A stretch of 64,000 nt of DNA from Hyperoodon ampullatus (Eukaryota; Chordata; Mammalia; Artiodactyla; Ziphiidae), in contig OX457057.1 in the NCBI GenBank assembly GCA_949752795.1, forward strand, positions 98,793,513 through 98,857,512, in the 5' to 3' direction. The notes beneath the pieces were generated by a model. It was not told the DNA's origin. It did not search any database and saw only the letters and a list, made by a program, of their open reading frames with translations. A program made the translations under genes and the position numbers. Position 1 is the first letter of the stretch, and each line of letters opens with the position of its first letter. Positions 45,323 to 59,400 of this stretch are shown here, piece by piece.

Positions 45323-45480
45323 CCAGAGAGAAAAAGCAAATACCAGGAATGGAAAAGGGGACATCATTACAGATGCTGCAATGACATTAAACAGATAATA
45401 AGAGCATCATCTATTAGAATAAGCTAGATAATTCTACACTAGCAGAAAACAACACAGATTTATTTCTTGCTTGTATTACA
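42593..45480 (+). repeat. Ancient L1 (L1M-like) debris
   Basis: A-rich plus-strand sequence with old L1 landmarks such as GAATTTGTCATCAGCAG (about 44156; the end of ORF1 in this family) and, near 45003-45110, the ORF2 linker. Frames are too decayed to mark. A segment around 42990-43260 with an 82-codon frame does not look like L1 and is unassigned. Confidence 0.45.
45288..45319. repeat. (GA)n microsatellite
   Basis: Nearly perfect GA dinucleotide run in a purine-rich stretch. Confidence 0.95.
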
Positions 45481-45539
45481 TATTTATTGTTGGGAGAGGG
45501 CCACTTCTCACTGAAGTCACTCAGACATCCTGGCTAATG

Positions 45540-46245
45540 GAGTTGAAATTTATTTATACCCACAAAAAAATCCTGTGCACAGGTTTATAGCAATTTTATT
45601 CATAATTGCAAAAACTTGGAAGCAAGCAAGATGTCCTTCAATAGGTGAATGGATAAACACATTGTGGTACATCCAGGCAATAGAATATTATTCAGTGCTA
45701 AAAAGAAATTAGCTATCAAGTCATGAAAAGATATGGAGGAATCTTAAATGCATATTACAGAGTGAAAGAAGCCAATCTGAAAGTTACATATTGTATGATT
45801 CCAACTATATGACATTCTGGAGAAGGAAAAATTATGGAGATAGTAAAAAAGATTAGTGATCACCAGGGGTTGGGGGGAAGGAGGATGAATAGGCAGAGCA
45901 AAGAGTATTTTTAGGGCAGTGAAACCATTATGTACAATACTATAATGGTTGATACATGTCATTATACATTTGCCAAAACCCATAGAATGTTCACCAAAGT
46001 GAACACTATGTAAGCTATGGGCTTTGGATGATCACGATTTGTCAATGTAGGTGCATCAAGTTTAACAAATGTACAACTGTGGAGAAGTATGTGGAGAAGG
46101 GTGACAACAGTGGGGAGAGGATGTGCATGTATGGGGACATGAGGTATATGGAAACTCTGTACTTTCTGCTATATTTTTCTGTGAATCTAAAACTGCTCTA
46201 AAATAAACTTTGCAATCTAAAAAATGAAAGTGAAATAAAGACAAT
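45540..46245 (+). repeat. Old L1 3' end
   Basis: Contains AATATTATTCAGTGCTAAAA (about 45685; end of ORF2) and CACCAGGGGTTGGGGGGAAG, followed by CTAAAACTGCTCTAAAATAA, the typical 3' end of middle-aged mammalian L1s. The boundary with the next old L1 piece is approximate. Confidence 0.65.
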
Positions 46246-46303
46246 TTGAGGCAAAAATAATACAGGAATTTATCACCAGAAAAACCTCATTAAAAGAAAT
46301 TCT
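46246..46303 (+). repeat. Old L1 piece carrying the left L1-E duplication
   Basis: TTTATCACCAGAAAAACC leads into AAAAGAAATTCT (46292-46303), which is repeated exactly at 61711-61722. The same old L1 ORF1 sequence continues after 61722. Confidence 0.75.
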
Positions 46304-48350
46304 AGATTGGAAGTCAACAAGATGGTGACATAGGAGGATCCTGAGTTTCCCTCCTCCCATGGATGCAATGAATGTACAGTTACACACATAGAAATTCCCT
46401 CTGAAAGAGATCCAGAAACTAGCTGAGTGATTTCTACACAACAGACTAATGAGAAAACACTGACACTGAAATGGGTAGGAAAGACTGAGAAACTCTCTTA
46501 CACCATAAATCCCACCTTTAGCACAGTGCCATACAGTTGGGAGGGAACACCCAACTCCCAGATTCTTCTCAGAGTGAAGAGTTTGGACCCCACAAAAGTT
46601 TGGACCCCAACTTTTGAGACTCCCATCAGAGGGACAGGTTCCCAAAGCATCTAGCTCTGAAACCCAGTGGGACTTGTGTCTAAGAGACCCACAATACAAT
46701 GGCAAACAAAAAAAAGCAATTCCTAATGGGTGCATGAGAACTCACCATGCCTCTCCCTCCAGGGCTCAGCACAGACGAAGCAGGTAAAATCACGCATCTC
46801 CTAGTATTTCCTTGAAAGAAACTTATCGGAATACTTTGAAATCTACTATCTGAGGGCCAGCCTTCCAGTTTTGCAGGTACTAGGGACTGGCTGCAATTCT
46901 CCCCAAAGACCAGGGAAAATGGCAGACACCCATTCCACCATCTCCCTTCAGCCCATTCCAAATTATTAGTATCTGACTGGAAGGAGATTGTACACATGTG
47001 TGCAACAAAGTTTTTAGAGCTTCCACAAAAGGGGAATGTCCCCAGATTGCGTGGCTCTGATAACCAAAGAGACTTCCTTCAAAAGTCCCACAGGACTCAT
47101 ACAGCATATAAAGAAACAATTCTTAACAGGCTATCCTTCAAGGCTTAGTGCAAAGGGAGCAGGCAAAATCATACATCTCTAAAACTTTCCCTGAAAGAGG
47201 TTTATTTGCATACTTTAAAAACTATTGTCTGAATGCCAGACTTCTAACTTAGCATTCACTAGGGACTGGCTGCCATCTTCTCCAGAGACCAAGAAAGCTT
47301 ATGTACACCCTGATCCAATAACAAGATGAAGTTGGCTGTGTCTTCCTGAAAGGAGCTTGTACACACATATAGTGCCCCAGGATTTGCAGGTCCCATATGA
47401 GGGATAGGTCACTGGATCACTTGGCTCTATAGCCAGTGCTGCTTGCATTCATGAGTCCCACAGGACTGTAACAAATATAGAAAAACTTTCTTAACAGGTG
47501 TAGGAGCATCCCCTTCTCCATGGCTGTACATCAGGATCAGTACAGAAGGGACAGGCAAAATGGCCATCTCCCAGTTTCTCCCTTGGAGGGGCTTAAATGC
47601 ATACTTTCCCAGCTGCTACCTGAGGATCCAGGTTCTAATCAACCTGCATCTAGATGCTGATTGAAATCCTCCCTTTTGGGACACTGAGATGTCTTGGCAT
47701 ACCCTAAACTACTGGGAGCCACTGAAAATGAAGACAGAGGCTTGGACAGTCACAGAAGATTGAAAGACAGCTAGGAGCTCAGGCCAAGCCATCAATGAGG
47801 TTCAGTCTCCTATAAAAGACCACTCTATCAAGATGGGGAGAGGTGGCTGTTTTATCTAATGCACAGAAACAAACACAGTCAAAGAAGATGAAGAAACAGA
47901 GGAGTAAGTACCAAACAAAAAAGCAAGATAAATCTCCAGAAACAGATCTTAATGAATTGGAGATAAGTGACTTACCTGATAGAGAGCTCAAAATCATAGT
48001 CATAAAGATGCTCACTGATATCAGAAGAGTAATGCAAGAACAAAGGGAGAATTTTAATGAAGAGATAGAAAATATTAAAAAGTAACAAAAATAAATCATA
48101 GAGATGAAAAATATAACTAAACTGAAAATTTCACTAGAAGGGTTCAATAGCAGACTAGACCAAGTAGAGGAAAGAATTCCAAGGCAGTGGAATTCATCCA
48201 ATCAGATGAGTAAATAAAAAAGAATGAAAAAAAGTGAATATAGCCTGATGATGATAGAAGACATCATCAAGCCAACCAATATATGCATTATAGAGGTCCC
48301 ACACGGAGAAAAGAGAGAGAAAGGGAGCAGAAAGCTTATTTTTAAAAAAG
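46304..48350 (+). mobile_element. L1-E, first part (5' UTR and start of ORF1)
   Basis: Starts GATTGGAAGTCAACAAGATG, an L1 5' end of an older family. The 5' UTR runs to about 47840. ORF1 begins at ATG 47843 and has stops (TAA near 48083). The element is cut by L1-F and then by two SINEs and L1-D, and ends at 61710. Confidence 0.85.
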
Positions 48351-49285
48351 AATGGCTGAAACGAAATTGAGCTATTTGTAATGAGGTTGATAGACCTAGA
48401 GTCTGTCATACAGAGTGAAGTAAGTCAGAAAGAGAAAGACAAATACCGTATGCTAACACATATATATGGAATTTAAGAAAAAAATGTCATGAAGAACCTA
48501 GGGTTAAGACAGGAATAAAGACACAGACCTACTTGAGAATGGACTTGAGGATATGGGGAGGGGGAAGTATAAGCTGTGACAAAGCGAGAGAGAGGCATGG
48601 ACATATATACACTACCAAACGTAAAGTAGATAGCTAATGGGAAGCAGCCGCATAACACAGGGAGATCAGCTCGGTGCTTTGTGACCACCTGGAGGGGTGG
48701 GATAGGGAGGGTGGGAGGGAGGGAGACAGAAGAGGGAAGAGATATGGGAACATATGTATATGTATAACTGATTCACTTTGTTATAAAGCAGAAACTAACA
48801 CACAATTGTAAAGCAATTATACTCCAATAAAGATGTAAAAATAAATAAATAATAATGGCTGAAAACTGCCCTAACCTGGAGAAAGATAAAGATATCCAGG
48901 TTCAGGAATCCTAGAGAGGGACCCAAATATATAAACCCAAAGAACCATACCAAGACACATTATAATTAACTTGTCAAAAGTTAAAAACAAGGAGACAATC
49001 TTAAACAGCAAGAGAAAAGCAACTTATAATTTACAAGGCAACCCCCATAAACTTTCAGCAGATATTTAAGCAGAAACTTGGCAGGCAGGAAGATGTATTC
49101 AAAGTGTTGAACAAAAGTCTGCCAACCAAGAATACACTACCTGGAAAGGTGTGCCTTTAGAACTGAAGGAAAGATAAAGAGTTTTCCAGACAAGCAAAAG
49201 CTTATGAAATTAATTACCATTAGACTGACCTAACAAGAAATGTTAAAGAACATCTCCAAGTTGAAACAAAAGGGCTTTAATTAAT
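47843..49285 (+). pseudogene. L1-E ORF1, broken and interrupted by L1-F
   Basis: The coiled-coil part reads NELEISDLPDRELKIIVIKM at about 47952-48011. It is split at 48361 by L1-F. After 48865 the RNA-binding half (GSRIPRE-like) is recognisable only at the DNA level. Multiple stops. Confidence 0.7.
48362..48853 (+). mobile_element. L1-F, 5'-truncated L1 3' end with TSD
   Basis: It holds only the last ~490 bases of the younger L1 type (same family as B and C): the end of ORF2, the 3' UTR and the A-rich tail. Duplication AATGGCTGAAA is at 48351-48361 and 48854-48864, exact. Confidence 0.93.
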
Positions 49286-51984
49286 AACAGAAAAATATAT
49301 GAAAGTATAAAACAACAGTATTAAAAAAACAGCTATAATTACATCAATTTGTTAATGGATACACATTGTAAAAAGGTATAAATTAGTGATATCAAAACCA
49401 AATGTGGAGAGAGGGAGTGTAAAAATGTAGAGCATTTGTATGCATTCAAAGACAAGTGATCAGCTTAAAAGAGACTGTTATAAATATAATATATTTTATA
49501 TGTCTCAAAATAACCACAAAGTTAAAACTTATAGTAGATACACAGAAGATAAAGAGAAAGGAATCAAACAATACCAATACAAAAAAATGTCAATAGTATG
49601 TCCACATCTATCAATAATTACTTTAAATGTAAATGGACTAAATTTTCCAATCAAAACACACAGAGTGACTACATGGATTCAAAAAACCAAAAAAAACAAA
49701 AACCAAGACCCAACTATATGTTGTGTACCAGAGATGTACCTCAGCTTTAAGGACACACATAACTGAAAGTGAAGGGATGGAACAAAGATATTCGATGCAA
49801 ATAGAAATCAAAAGAAATCAGGGGTAGCTATACTTATATCAGACAAAATACGCTTTAAGCTAATGACTGTTACAAGAGACACAGAAGGTTTTTCTCTAAT
49901 GAGAAAGGGATCAATTCACCAAAGGGTATATAAAAGTAGTAAATATTTCTGAACCAAATATGAAGCACATAAATATATAAAGAAAATATTAACAGATCTG
50001 AAGAGAGAAATTGACAGCCATATAATAATAGTAGAGAACTTAAATACCACAATTCAATAATGGATAGATCATCCTGACAGAAAATCCATATAGAAATATT
50101 CAATTTTAACTACACATTAGATCAGATGGTCATATCAGACACTTAAAGAACATTCCATCCAACAGTAGTACAATACACATTTTTCTCAAGCTCGCATGAA
50201 ACATTCTCCAAGACAGATCATAATTTAGGCCACAAAAGTCTTAATAAATTTAAGAATATTGATATTATATCCGGCATCTGTTCCTACCACAATGGTATGA
50301 AATTAGAAATCAAATACAAAAAGAAAACTAGAAAATTCACAAATATGGGGAGAATAAACAACATGCTCCTGAACAACCAAGGGTCAAAGAAGAAATCAAA
50401 AAAAAAAACCAAAAAAACTTGAGACAAATAAAAATGGAAACACAACATACCAAAACTTATGGAATGGAGCAAAACCAGTACTAAGGGGAAAGTTTAGAGT
50501 GATAAATGCCTACATTAAGAAAAAAGGATGATCTGACATAAACTAACTGTAAACCTCAAGACACTAGAATAATAAGAAGAAACTAAATCCCAAGTTAGTA
50601 GAAGGAAGGAAATAATAAAGATCAGAGTGGAAATAGAGACTAAAAAGAAAATAGAAAAAAAATCAATGAAACCAAGAGCTGTTTTTTTTAAAAGAAAAAG
50701 AAAATATACAAACCTTTAGTTATATTTACCAAGAAAAAAAGAGAAAGGATTCAAATAAATAAAATTGGAAATGGAAGAAGAGACATTACAACTGATACCA
50801 CAGAAATACAAAAACTCATAAAAACAAGTATATGCTTGTTTATTGAACAATGTAGAATAAAGTGATAAATTCCTAGAAACATAAAACATTCCAAGATCGA
50901 ATCATGAAGAATTTGAGCAGTCCAATTACTAGTAAAGAGCTTGAGTCAGTAATCAAAAACCTCCCAAGAAAGAAAAGTTTATAATCAGAAGCCTTCACCG
51001 ATAAACTCTACCAAACATTTGAAGAAGTAATATATATCCTTCTCAAACTTTTCCAAAAAATAAAAGAGGGAGGGGCACTTCCAAACTCTTTTTATGGGGT
51101 CGTCATTACCCTGATACCTAAGTTAGGCAAGGACACTACAAGAAAAGAGAATTATAGTCCAAAATCCCTGACAAACATCGATGCAAATATCCTCAACAAA
51201 ATATTAGCAAATCAAATTCAACACTACATTAAAAAGATCAAACACCATAACCAAGTGGGATTTATTCCAGGGAAACAAGGATGATTTAACATCTGCAAAT
51301 AAATCAATGTGATATACCACATTAACAAACTGAAAAAATAAAAATTATATGATCATCTTAACAGATGCAGAAAAAGCATTTCACAAAATTCAACAACATT
51401 TCCTGATAAAACTCTTAACGAATTGACTATAGGGGAATGTATCACAAAGTAATAAAGTCCATAAATTACAAGCCCATAGCTAACATCATACTCAACAGTG
51501 AAAAGTTGAATTAGTTTTCTCTAAGATCAGGAACAAGATGAGGATGCCCACTCTTGCTACTTTTACTCAACATAGTAGTGAAATTCCTAGCCAGAGCAAT
51601 CAGGCAAGAAAAAGAAATAAAAAACATCTGAATAAGAAAGGAACACATAAAATTATTTCTATCTGCAGATGACATATATTATGTATAGAAAACTCTGAAA
51701 ACCCCACCAGAAACACTGCTAGAACTAATAAACGAGTTCAGTAAAGTTGCGGGATAAAAGTTAATATAAAAATGTAAATTGTTTCTATACACCAACATTG
51801 AACTATCAGAAAGAGAAACTGAGAACAATCCTATTTACCATAGCATCAGAAAGAATAAAATACTTAGAAATACATTTAACCAAGGAGTTCTAAGTTCTAT
51901 ATACTGAAAACTAAAAGAAACTGAAGAAAACCCAAAGTAATGGAAAGATGTTCTTGTTCACGGATTGGAAGAAAATCGTTAAAT
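48865..51984 (+). mobile_element. L1-E, second part
   Basis: Continues ORF1 of L1-E and then ORF2 from ATG near 49587 (LSIITLNVNGLNFPIKT). Decayed endonuclease and reverse transcriptase follow; the DNA near 51655-51680 encodes the Ala-Asp-Asp region with a frameshift. Many stops. Confidence 0.8.
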
Positions 51985-51994
51985 GTCCATACTG

Positions 51995-52330
51995 GGGACT
52001 TCCCTGGCGGTGCAGTGGTTAAGAATCCACCTGCCAATGCAGGAGACAGGGGTTCATGCCCTGATCTGGAAGATCTCACATGCTGTGGAACAACTAAGCC
52101 CATGTACCACAACTACTGAGCCTGCACTCTAGAGCCTGTGTACCACAACTACTGAGCCCATCTGCCACAACTACTGAAGCCTGCACACCTTAGAGTCTGT
52201 GCTCAAAAACAAGAGAACCCACCACAATGAGAAACCCACACACCACAACGAAGAGTAGCCCCCACTCTCCGCAACTAGAGAAAGCCTGCGCACAGCAACA
52301 AAGACCCAACGTAGCCAAAAAAGAAAAAAA
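51995..52330 (+). mobile_element. CHR-2 type SINE in L1-E
   Basis: Starts GGGACTTCCCTGGCGGTGCA, has many ACAACTACTGAGCC units and ends CCCAACGTAGCCAAAAAAG. Duplication GTCCATACTG / GTCCATATTG is at 51985-51994 and 52331-52340 with one difference. Confidence 0.9.
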
Positions 52331-52340
52331 GTCCATATTG

Positions 52341-52511
52341 CCCAAAGCAATCTACAGATTCAACATAGTCCCTATAAATTCCAATGACATTTTTCTCATA
52401 AATAAGAAAAAAACCCTAAAATTTATATGGAACCACAAAATACCCCAAATAGCCAAAGCAATCTTGTGAAAGAAGAACAAAGCTGGAGGCATCACATTTC
52501 CTGATTTCAAA
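52341..52511 (+). mobile_element. L1-E, third part (ORF2)
   Basis: ORF2 sequence between the two SINEs: GCAATCTACAGATTCAACAT, then the region encoding [16 protein letters not shown]. It continues the frame seen before the first SINE. Confidence 0.8.
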
Positions 52512-52521
52512 CTATTTTACA

Positions 52522-52727
52522 GGGACTTCCCTGGTGTTTCAGTGGGTAAGACTCCACACTCCCAATGCAGCGGGCCCAGGTTCAATCCCCGGTTGGGGAA
52601 CTAGATCCCACATGCAGATAAGAGTTTGCATGCTGCAACTAAGTGGTCCACATGCTGCAACAAATATCCCACACGTTGCAACTAAGACTAAGTGCAGCCA
52701 AAATAAAAATAAATATTTTTTAAAAAC
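52522..52727 (+). mobile_element. CHR-type SINE, short form, in L1-E
   Basis: Starts GGGACTTCCCTGGTGTTTCA with B box GGTTCAATCC at 52579, and ends TGCAGCCAAAATAAAAATAA. Duplication CTATTTTACA is at 52512-52521 and 52728-52737. Confidence 0.9.
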
Positions 52728-52737
52728 CTATTTTACA

Positions 52738-53408
52738 AAGCATGGTCATCAAAACAGAATGATTTTGGCATAAAAAATACATATAGACCAATGGACTAGA
52801 ATAGAGAGCCCAGAAATAAACCTATGGATATGTGGTCAATTAACTTACAACAATGAAGCCAAAAATATACAAAGGAGAAACAACAGTCTCTTCAATAAAT
52901 TGTGTTGAGAAAACTGGTCAGCTACATGCAAAAGAGAAGAACTTGACCCCTAGCTTCCACCATAGAAAAATTGAACTAAAAATGGATTAAAGAGTTGAAC
53001 ATAAGATCTGAAACTGTAAAACTCTTAGAAGAAAACAGAGACTGTAAGCTCCTTGACATTGGCTTTGATAATTATATTTTTTGGATTTGACACAAAAAGA
53101 ACAAACAAAAGCAAAAATAAACAAGTAGTACTACATCAAACTAAAAAGCTTCTCAGCAAGGGAAACCATCAAAAAAGAGAAATGCAACCTATGGAATGGG
53201 AGGAAATATTTGTAAATCACATATTAGAAGATAAGCTCATCTCCAAAATATGCAAGGAACTCATACAACTCAGAAAAAAATATTAAAGAGGGAGCAAAGG
53301 ACCTGAACAGACATTTTTTCCCAAGAAGAAATACAAATACAACAGGTACATGAAAAAAGTGCTTAACATCAGTAATCATCAGAGAAATTCTAATCAAAAC
53401 CACAATGA
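52738..53408 (+). mobile_element. L1-E, fourth part (ORF2 C-terminal region)
   Basis: The part of ORF2 that follows the reverse transcriptase. It ends at CCACAATGA (53400-53408), the target duplication of L1-D. Confidence 0.8.
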
Positions 53409-55484
53409 GCGAGAGAGACCTTCAAGATGGCAGAGGAATGAGATGTAGAGATAGCCTTCCTCCCCACAATACATCAGAAATACATCTACATGTGGAACAA
53501 CCTCTACAGAACATCTACTGAACACTGTCAGAAGACCTCAGACTTCCCAAAAGGCAAGAAACTCCCCCACGTACCTGGGTAGGGCAAAAGAAAAAAGGAA
53601 AAACAGAGAGAAAAGAATAAGGACAGGACCTGTACCACAGGGAGGGAGCTGTGAAGGAGGAAAAGTTTCCATACATGAGGAAGCCCCTTCACTGGTGGAG
53701 ACTGGGGTGGGGTTGAAGGGCGGGGGGGGGGCGGTGGTGGTGAGGGGGAAGCCTCAGAGCCACGGAGGAGAGAGCAGCAACAGTGGTTCAGAGGGCAAAG
53801 TGGAGAGATTTCTGCACATAAGATCAGTGCCGACCAGCACTCACTAGCCTGAGAGGCTTGTCTGCTCACCCACTGGGGCAGGTGGGGGCTAAGAGCTGAG
53901 GCTCAGGCTTCTGAGGTCAGGTCCCAGGGAGAGGATTGGGGTTGGCTGCATGAACACAGCCTGAAGGGGGCAAGTGTACCACAGCTAGCTGGAAGGGAGT
54001 CCAGGAAAAAGTCTGGACCTTCCTAAGAGGCAAGAGATCATTGTTTTGGGGTGTGAGAGGAGAGGGGATTCAGAGCACTGCCTAAATGAGCTCGAGAGGG
54101 AAGCACGAGCCGTGGCTATCAGTGTGGACACCAGAGATGGGTATGAAACACTAAGGCAGCTGCTGCAGTCACCAAGAAGTCTGTGTGCAAGCACAGGTCA
54201 CTATCCACACCTACCCTCCCAGCAGCCTGTGCAGTCCACCACTGCCAGGGTCCCATGATGTAGGGTCAACTTCCCCGGGAGAAAACATGGCACCTCAGGC
54301 TGTTGCAACATCACACCAGCCTCTGCCTCTGCAGGCTTGCCCCACATTCCGTGTCCCTTCCCCTCCCCTGCCTGAGTGAGTCAGAGCCCCCTAATCAGCT
54401 TCCACTTTAATCCTGTCCTGTCCTGTCTGAGCGAAGAAGAGACACCCTCAGGTGACCAACACGCAGAGGCAGGGCCAAATCCAAAGCTGAACCCCAGGAG
54501 CTGTGCGAATAAAGAAGAGAAAGGGAGATCTCTCCCAAGAGCCTCAGGAGCAGCAGATTAAGTCCCACCATCAACTTGATGTACCCTGCATCACGGGAAT
54601 ACCTGAATAAACAATGAATCATCCAAAAATTGAGGCGGTGGACTTTGGGAGCAACAATATATATATATATTTTTTCCTTTTTCTCATTTTGTCAGTATGT
54701 ATGTGTATACTTCTTTGTGTGATTTTGTCTGTATAGCTTTGCTTTTACCATTTGTCCTAGGGTTCTGTCTGTCCAGTTTTTTTTTTTTTAATATTGTTTT
54801 TAGCTCTTGTTGTCATTGGTGGATTTGTTTTTTGGTTTGGTTGCTCTCTTCTTTCTTTATTTTTTTTTCTTTTTCTATTATTTTTTAATTTTTTTATTCT
54901 TAATAATTATTTTTAAATTTTATTTTAATAACTTGATTTTATTTTATTTAGTTCTTGCTTTCTTTTTTTCTCCCTTTTCTTCTGAGCCATGTGGCTGACA
55001 GGGACTTGGTACTGCAGCCAGCTGTCAGACCTGTGCCTTTGAGATTGGAGAGCTGAGTGCAGGACATTGTCCACCAGAGACCTCACGGCTCCATGTAATA
55101 TCAAACAGCAAAAGCTATCCCAGAGATTTCCATCTCAACACGAAGGCCCAGCTCCACTCAACAACCAGCAAGCTACAGTGCTGGACACCCCATGCCAAAC
55201 AACTAGCAAGAGAGGAACACAACCCCACTCATTAGCAGAGAAGCAGCCTAAAATCATCATAAGTACACAGACATCCCCAAACACACCACCAGACATGGTC
55301 CTGCCCACCAGAAAGACAAGGTCCAGCCTCATCCTCCAGAACACAGGCACTAGTCTCCTCCACCAGGAAGCCTACAAAAGCCACTGAACCAACCTTAGCC
55401 ACTAGGGGCACACACAAAAAACAACAGGAATTACGAACCTGCAGACTGCAAAAAGAAGACCCCAAACACAGTAAGTGAAGCAAA

Positions 55485-56400
55485 ATGAGAAGACAGAGAA
55501 ATACATAGAAGATGAAGGAGCAAGGTAAAAACCCACCAGATGAAACAAATGAAGAGGCAATAGGCAATATACCTGAAAAAGAATTCAGAGTAATGATAGT
55601 AAAGATAATCCAAAATATTGGAAATAGAATGGAGAAAATACAAGAAACATTTAGCAAGGACTTAGAAGAACTAAAGAGCAAACAGACAATGATGAACAAC
55701 ACAATAAATGAAATTAATTAAAATTTCTCTAGAAGGAATCAATAGCAGAATAACTGAGGCAGAAGAACGGATAAGTGACCTGGAAGATAAAATAGTGGAA
55801 ATAACTACTGCAGAGCAAATAAAGAAAAAAGAATTAAAAGACTTGAGGACAGTCTCAGAGACTTCTGGGACAAGATTAAATGCACCAAGAGTTGAATTAT
55901 ATGGGTCCCAGAAGAAGAAGAGAAAAAGAAAGGGACTGAGAATATATTTGAAGAGATTATAGTTGAAAACTTCCCTAATTTGGGAAAGGAAATAGAAAAT
56001 CAAGTCCAGGAAACGCAGAGAGTCCCATACAGGATAAATCTAAGGAGAAAACCTGAAGACACATATTAATCAAACTATCAAAAATTAAATACAAAGAAAA
56101 AATATTAAAAGTAGCAAGGGAAAAACAACAAATAACATACAAGGGAATTCCCATAAGGCTAACAGCTGATCCTTCAGCAGAAGCTCTGCAAGCCAGGAGG
56201 GAGTGGCAGGACATATTTAAAGTGATGAAAGGGAAGATCATACAACCAAGATTACTCTACCCAGCAAGGACCTCATTCAGATTTGATGGAGAAATTAAAA
56301 TCTTTATAGAGAAGCAAAAGCTAAGAGAATTCAGCATCACCAAATCAGCTTTACAACAAATGCTAAAGGAACTTCTCTGGCAGGAAACACAAAAGAAGGA
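55485..56400 (+). pseudogene. L1-D ORF1, broken
   Basis: ATG at 55485 is followed after seven codons by TAG. The coiled-coil part then reads open from 55512. It is stopped again after TINEIN and shifted before the RNA-binding core, whose DNA is recognisable at 56020-56360. Confidence 0.85.
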
Positions 56401-56437
56401 AAAGACCTACAATAACAAACCCAAAACAATTAAAGAA

Positions 56438-59400
56438 ATGGTAATAGAAACATACATATCAATAACTACCTTAAATGTAAATGGATTAACTGCTCCAACC
56501 AAAAGACATAGACTGGCTGAATGGATACAAAAGTAAGACCCATATATATGCTGCCTACAAGAGACCCACGGAAATATACAGAGCTGAAAGTGAGCTGTTG
56601 GAAAAAGATATTCCATGCAAATGGAAATCAAAAGAAAGATGGAGTAACAATTCTCGTATCTGAAAAAATAGACTTAAAAAAAGACTATTAAAAGAGACAA
56701 AGAAAGATACTACATAATGATCAAGGGATCAATCCAAGAAGAAGATATAACAATTGTAAATATTTATGCACCCAACATAGGAGCACCTCAATACATAAGG
56801 CAAATACTAACAGCCATAAAAGGGGAAATTGAATGTAACGTAATCATATTAGGGGACTTTAACACCCCAATTTCACCCATGGACAGATCATCCAAAATGA
56901 AAATAAATAAGGAAACACTAGCTTTAAATGATACATTAAACAAAATGGACTTAATTGATATTTATAGGGCTTTCCATTCCAAAACAAGAGAATACAGTTT
57001 CTTCTCAAGTGCTCATGGAACACTCTCCAGAATATATCATATCTTCAGTCACAAATCAGGCCTTGGTAAATTTAAGAAAACTCAGATAGTATCAAGTACC
57101 TCTTCTCATCATAACACTATGAGACTAGATATCAATTACAGGGAAAAATCTGTAAAAAATACAAATACATGGAGGCTAAACAATACACTACTTAATAACC
57201 AAGAGATCACTGAAGAAACCAAAGAGGACATCCTAGAAAAATACCTAGAAACAAATGACAGTGAAAACACGATGACCCAAAACTTATGGGAGGCAGCAAA
57301 AGCAGTTCTAAAGGGAAGTTTATAGCAATACAATCCTACCTCAAGAAACAAGAAACATCTCAAATAAACAACCTAACCTTACACTTAAGGAAAATAGAAA
57401 AAGAAGAACAACAACAAAGAAACCACAAAGTTAGCAGAAGGAAAGAAATCATAAAGATCAGATCAGAAATAAATGAAAAAGAAATGAAGGAAACAATAGC
57501 AAAAATCAATAAAACTAAAAGCTGGTTCTTTTAGAAGATAAACAAAATTGATAAACCATTAACCAGACTCATCAAAAAAGTGGAGAAGACTCAAATCAAT
57601 AGAATTAGAAATGAAAAGGGAGAAGTAACAACTGAAACTGCAGAAATACAAAGGATCATGAGAGATTACTACAAGCAACTCTATGCCAATAAAATGGACA
57701 ACCTGGAAGAAATGGACAAATTTGTAGAAAAGCACAACCTTCCAAGACTGAACCAGGAAGAAATAGAAAATATAAACAGACCAATCACAAGCACTGAAAT
57801 TGAAACTGTGATGAAAAATCTTCCAGCAAACCGAAGTCCAGGACCAGATGGCTTCACAGCCAAATTCTCTCAAAAATTTAGAGAAGAGCTAACACCTATT
57901 CTTCTCAAGCTCTTCCAAAATATATCAGAGGGAAGAACACTCCCAAACTCATTCTACAAGGCCATCATCACCCTGATACCATAACCAGTCAAAGATGTCA
58001 CAAAGAAAGAAAACTACAGGCCAATAACACTGATAAACACAGATGCAAAAATCCTCAACAAAATACTAGCAAACAGAATCCAACAGTACATTAAAAGGAT
58101 CATACTCCATGATCAAGTGCATTTTATCTCAGGAATGCAAGGATTCTTCAATATATGCAAATCAATCAATGTGATACACCATATTAACAAACTGAAGGAT
58201 AAAAACTGTATGATAATCTCAATAGATGCAGAAAAAGCTCTTGACAAAACTTAACACCGATTTATGATGAAAATCCTCCAGAAAGTAGACATAGAGGGAA
58301 CTTACCTCAACATAATAAAGGCCATATATGGCAAACCCACAGCCAACATCATTCTCAATGGTGAAAAACTGAAACCATTTCCACTAAGATCAGGATGAAG
58401 ACAAGGTTGTCCACTCTCACCACTATTATTCAACATTGTTTTGGAAGTTTTAGCCACAGAAATCAGAGAAGAAAAAGAAATAAAAGGAATCAAAATCAGA
58501 AAAGATGAAGTAAAGCTGTCACTATTTAAAGATGACATGATACTATACATAGAGAATTCTAAAGATGCTACCAGAAAACTATTAGAGCTAATCAATGAAT
58601 TTGGTAAAGTAGCAGGATACAAGATTAATGCACAGAAATCTCTTGCAATCCTATACACTAATGATGAAAAATCTGAAAGAGAAATTAAGGAAACCTTCCC
58701 ATTTACCATTGCAACAAAAAGAATAAAATACCTAGGAATAAACGTGCCTAAGGAGACAAAAGATCTCTATGCAGAAATCTATAAGACACTGATGAAAGAA
58801 ATTAAAGATGATACAAAGAGATGGAGATATATACCATGTTACTGGATTGGAAGAATCAACATTTTGAAATTGATTATACTACCCAAAGCAGTCTACATAT
58901 TCAATGCAATCCCTATCAAACTACCAACAGCATTTTTCACAGAAGTAGAACAAAAAAATTCAAAATTTGTATGGAAACACAAAAGACCCTGAACAGCCAA
59001 AGGAATCTTGGGAAAGGAAAACGGAGCTGGAGGAATCAGGCTCCTGACTTCAGACTATACTACAAAGCTACTGTAATCACGACAGTATGGTACTGGCACA
59101 AAAACACAAAGATAGATCAATGGAACAGGATAGAAAGTCCAGAGATAAACCCATGCACATATGCTCACCATATTTTTGATAAAGGAGACTAGAATATACA
59201 ATGGAGAAAAGACAGCCTCTTCAATAAGTGGTGCTAGGAAAACTGGACAGCTACATGAATAAAATAGAACAGTCCCTAACACCATACACAAAAATAAACT
59301 CAAAATGGATTAAAGACGTAAATGTAGGGCCAGACACTATAAAAGTCTTAGATGAAAGCATAGGCAGAACACCCTATGACATAAATTACAGCAAGATCCT

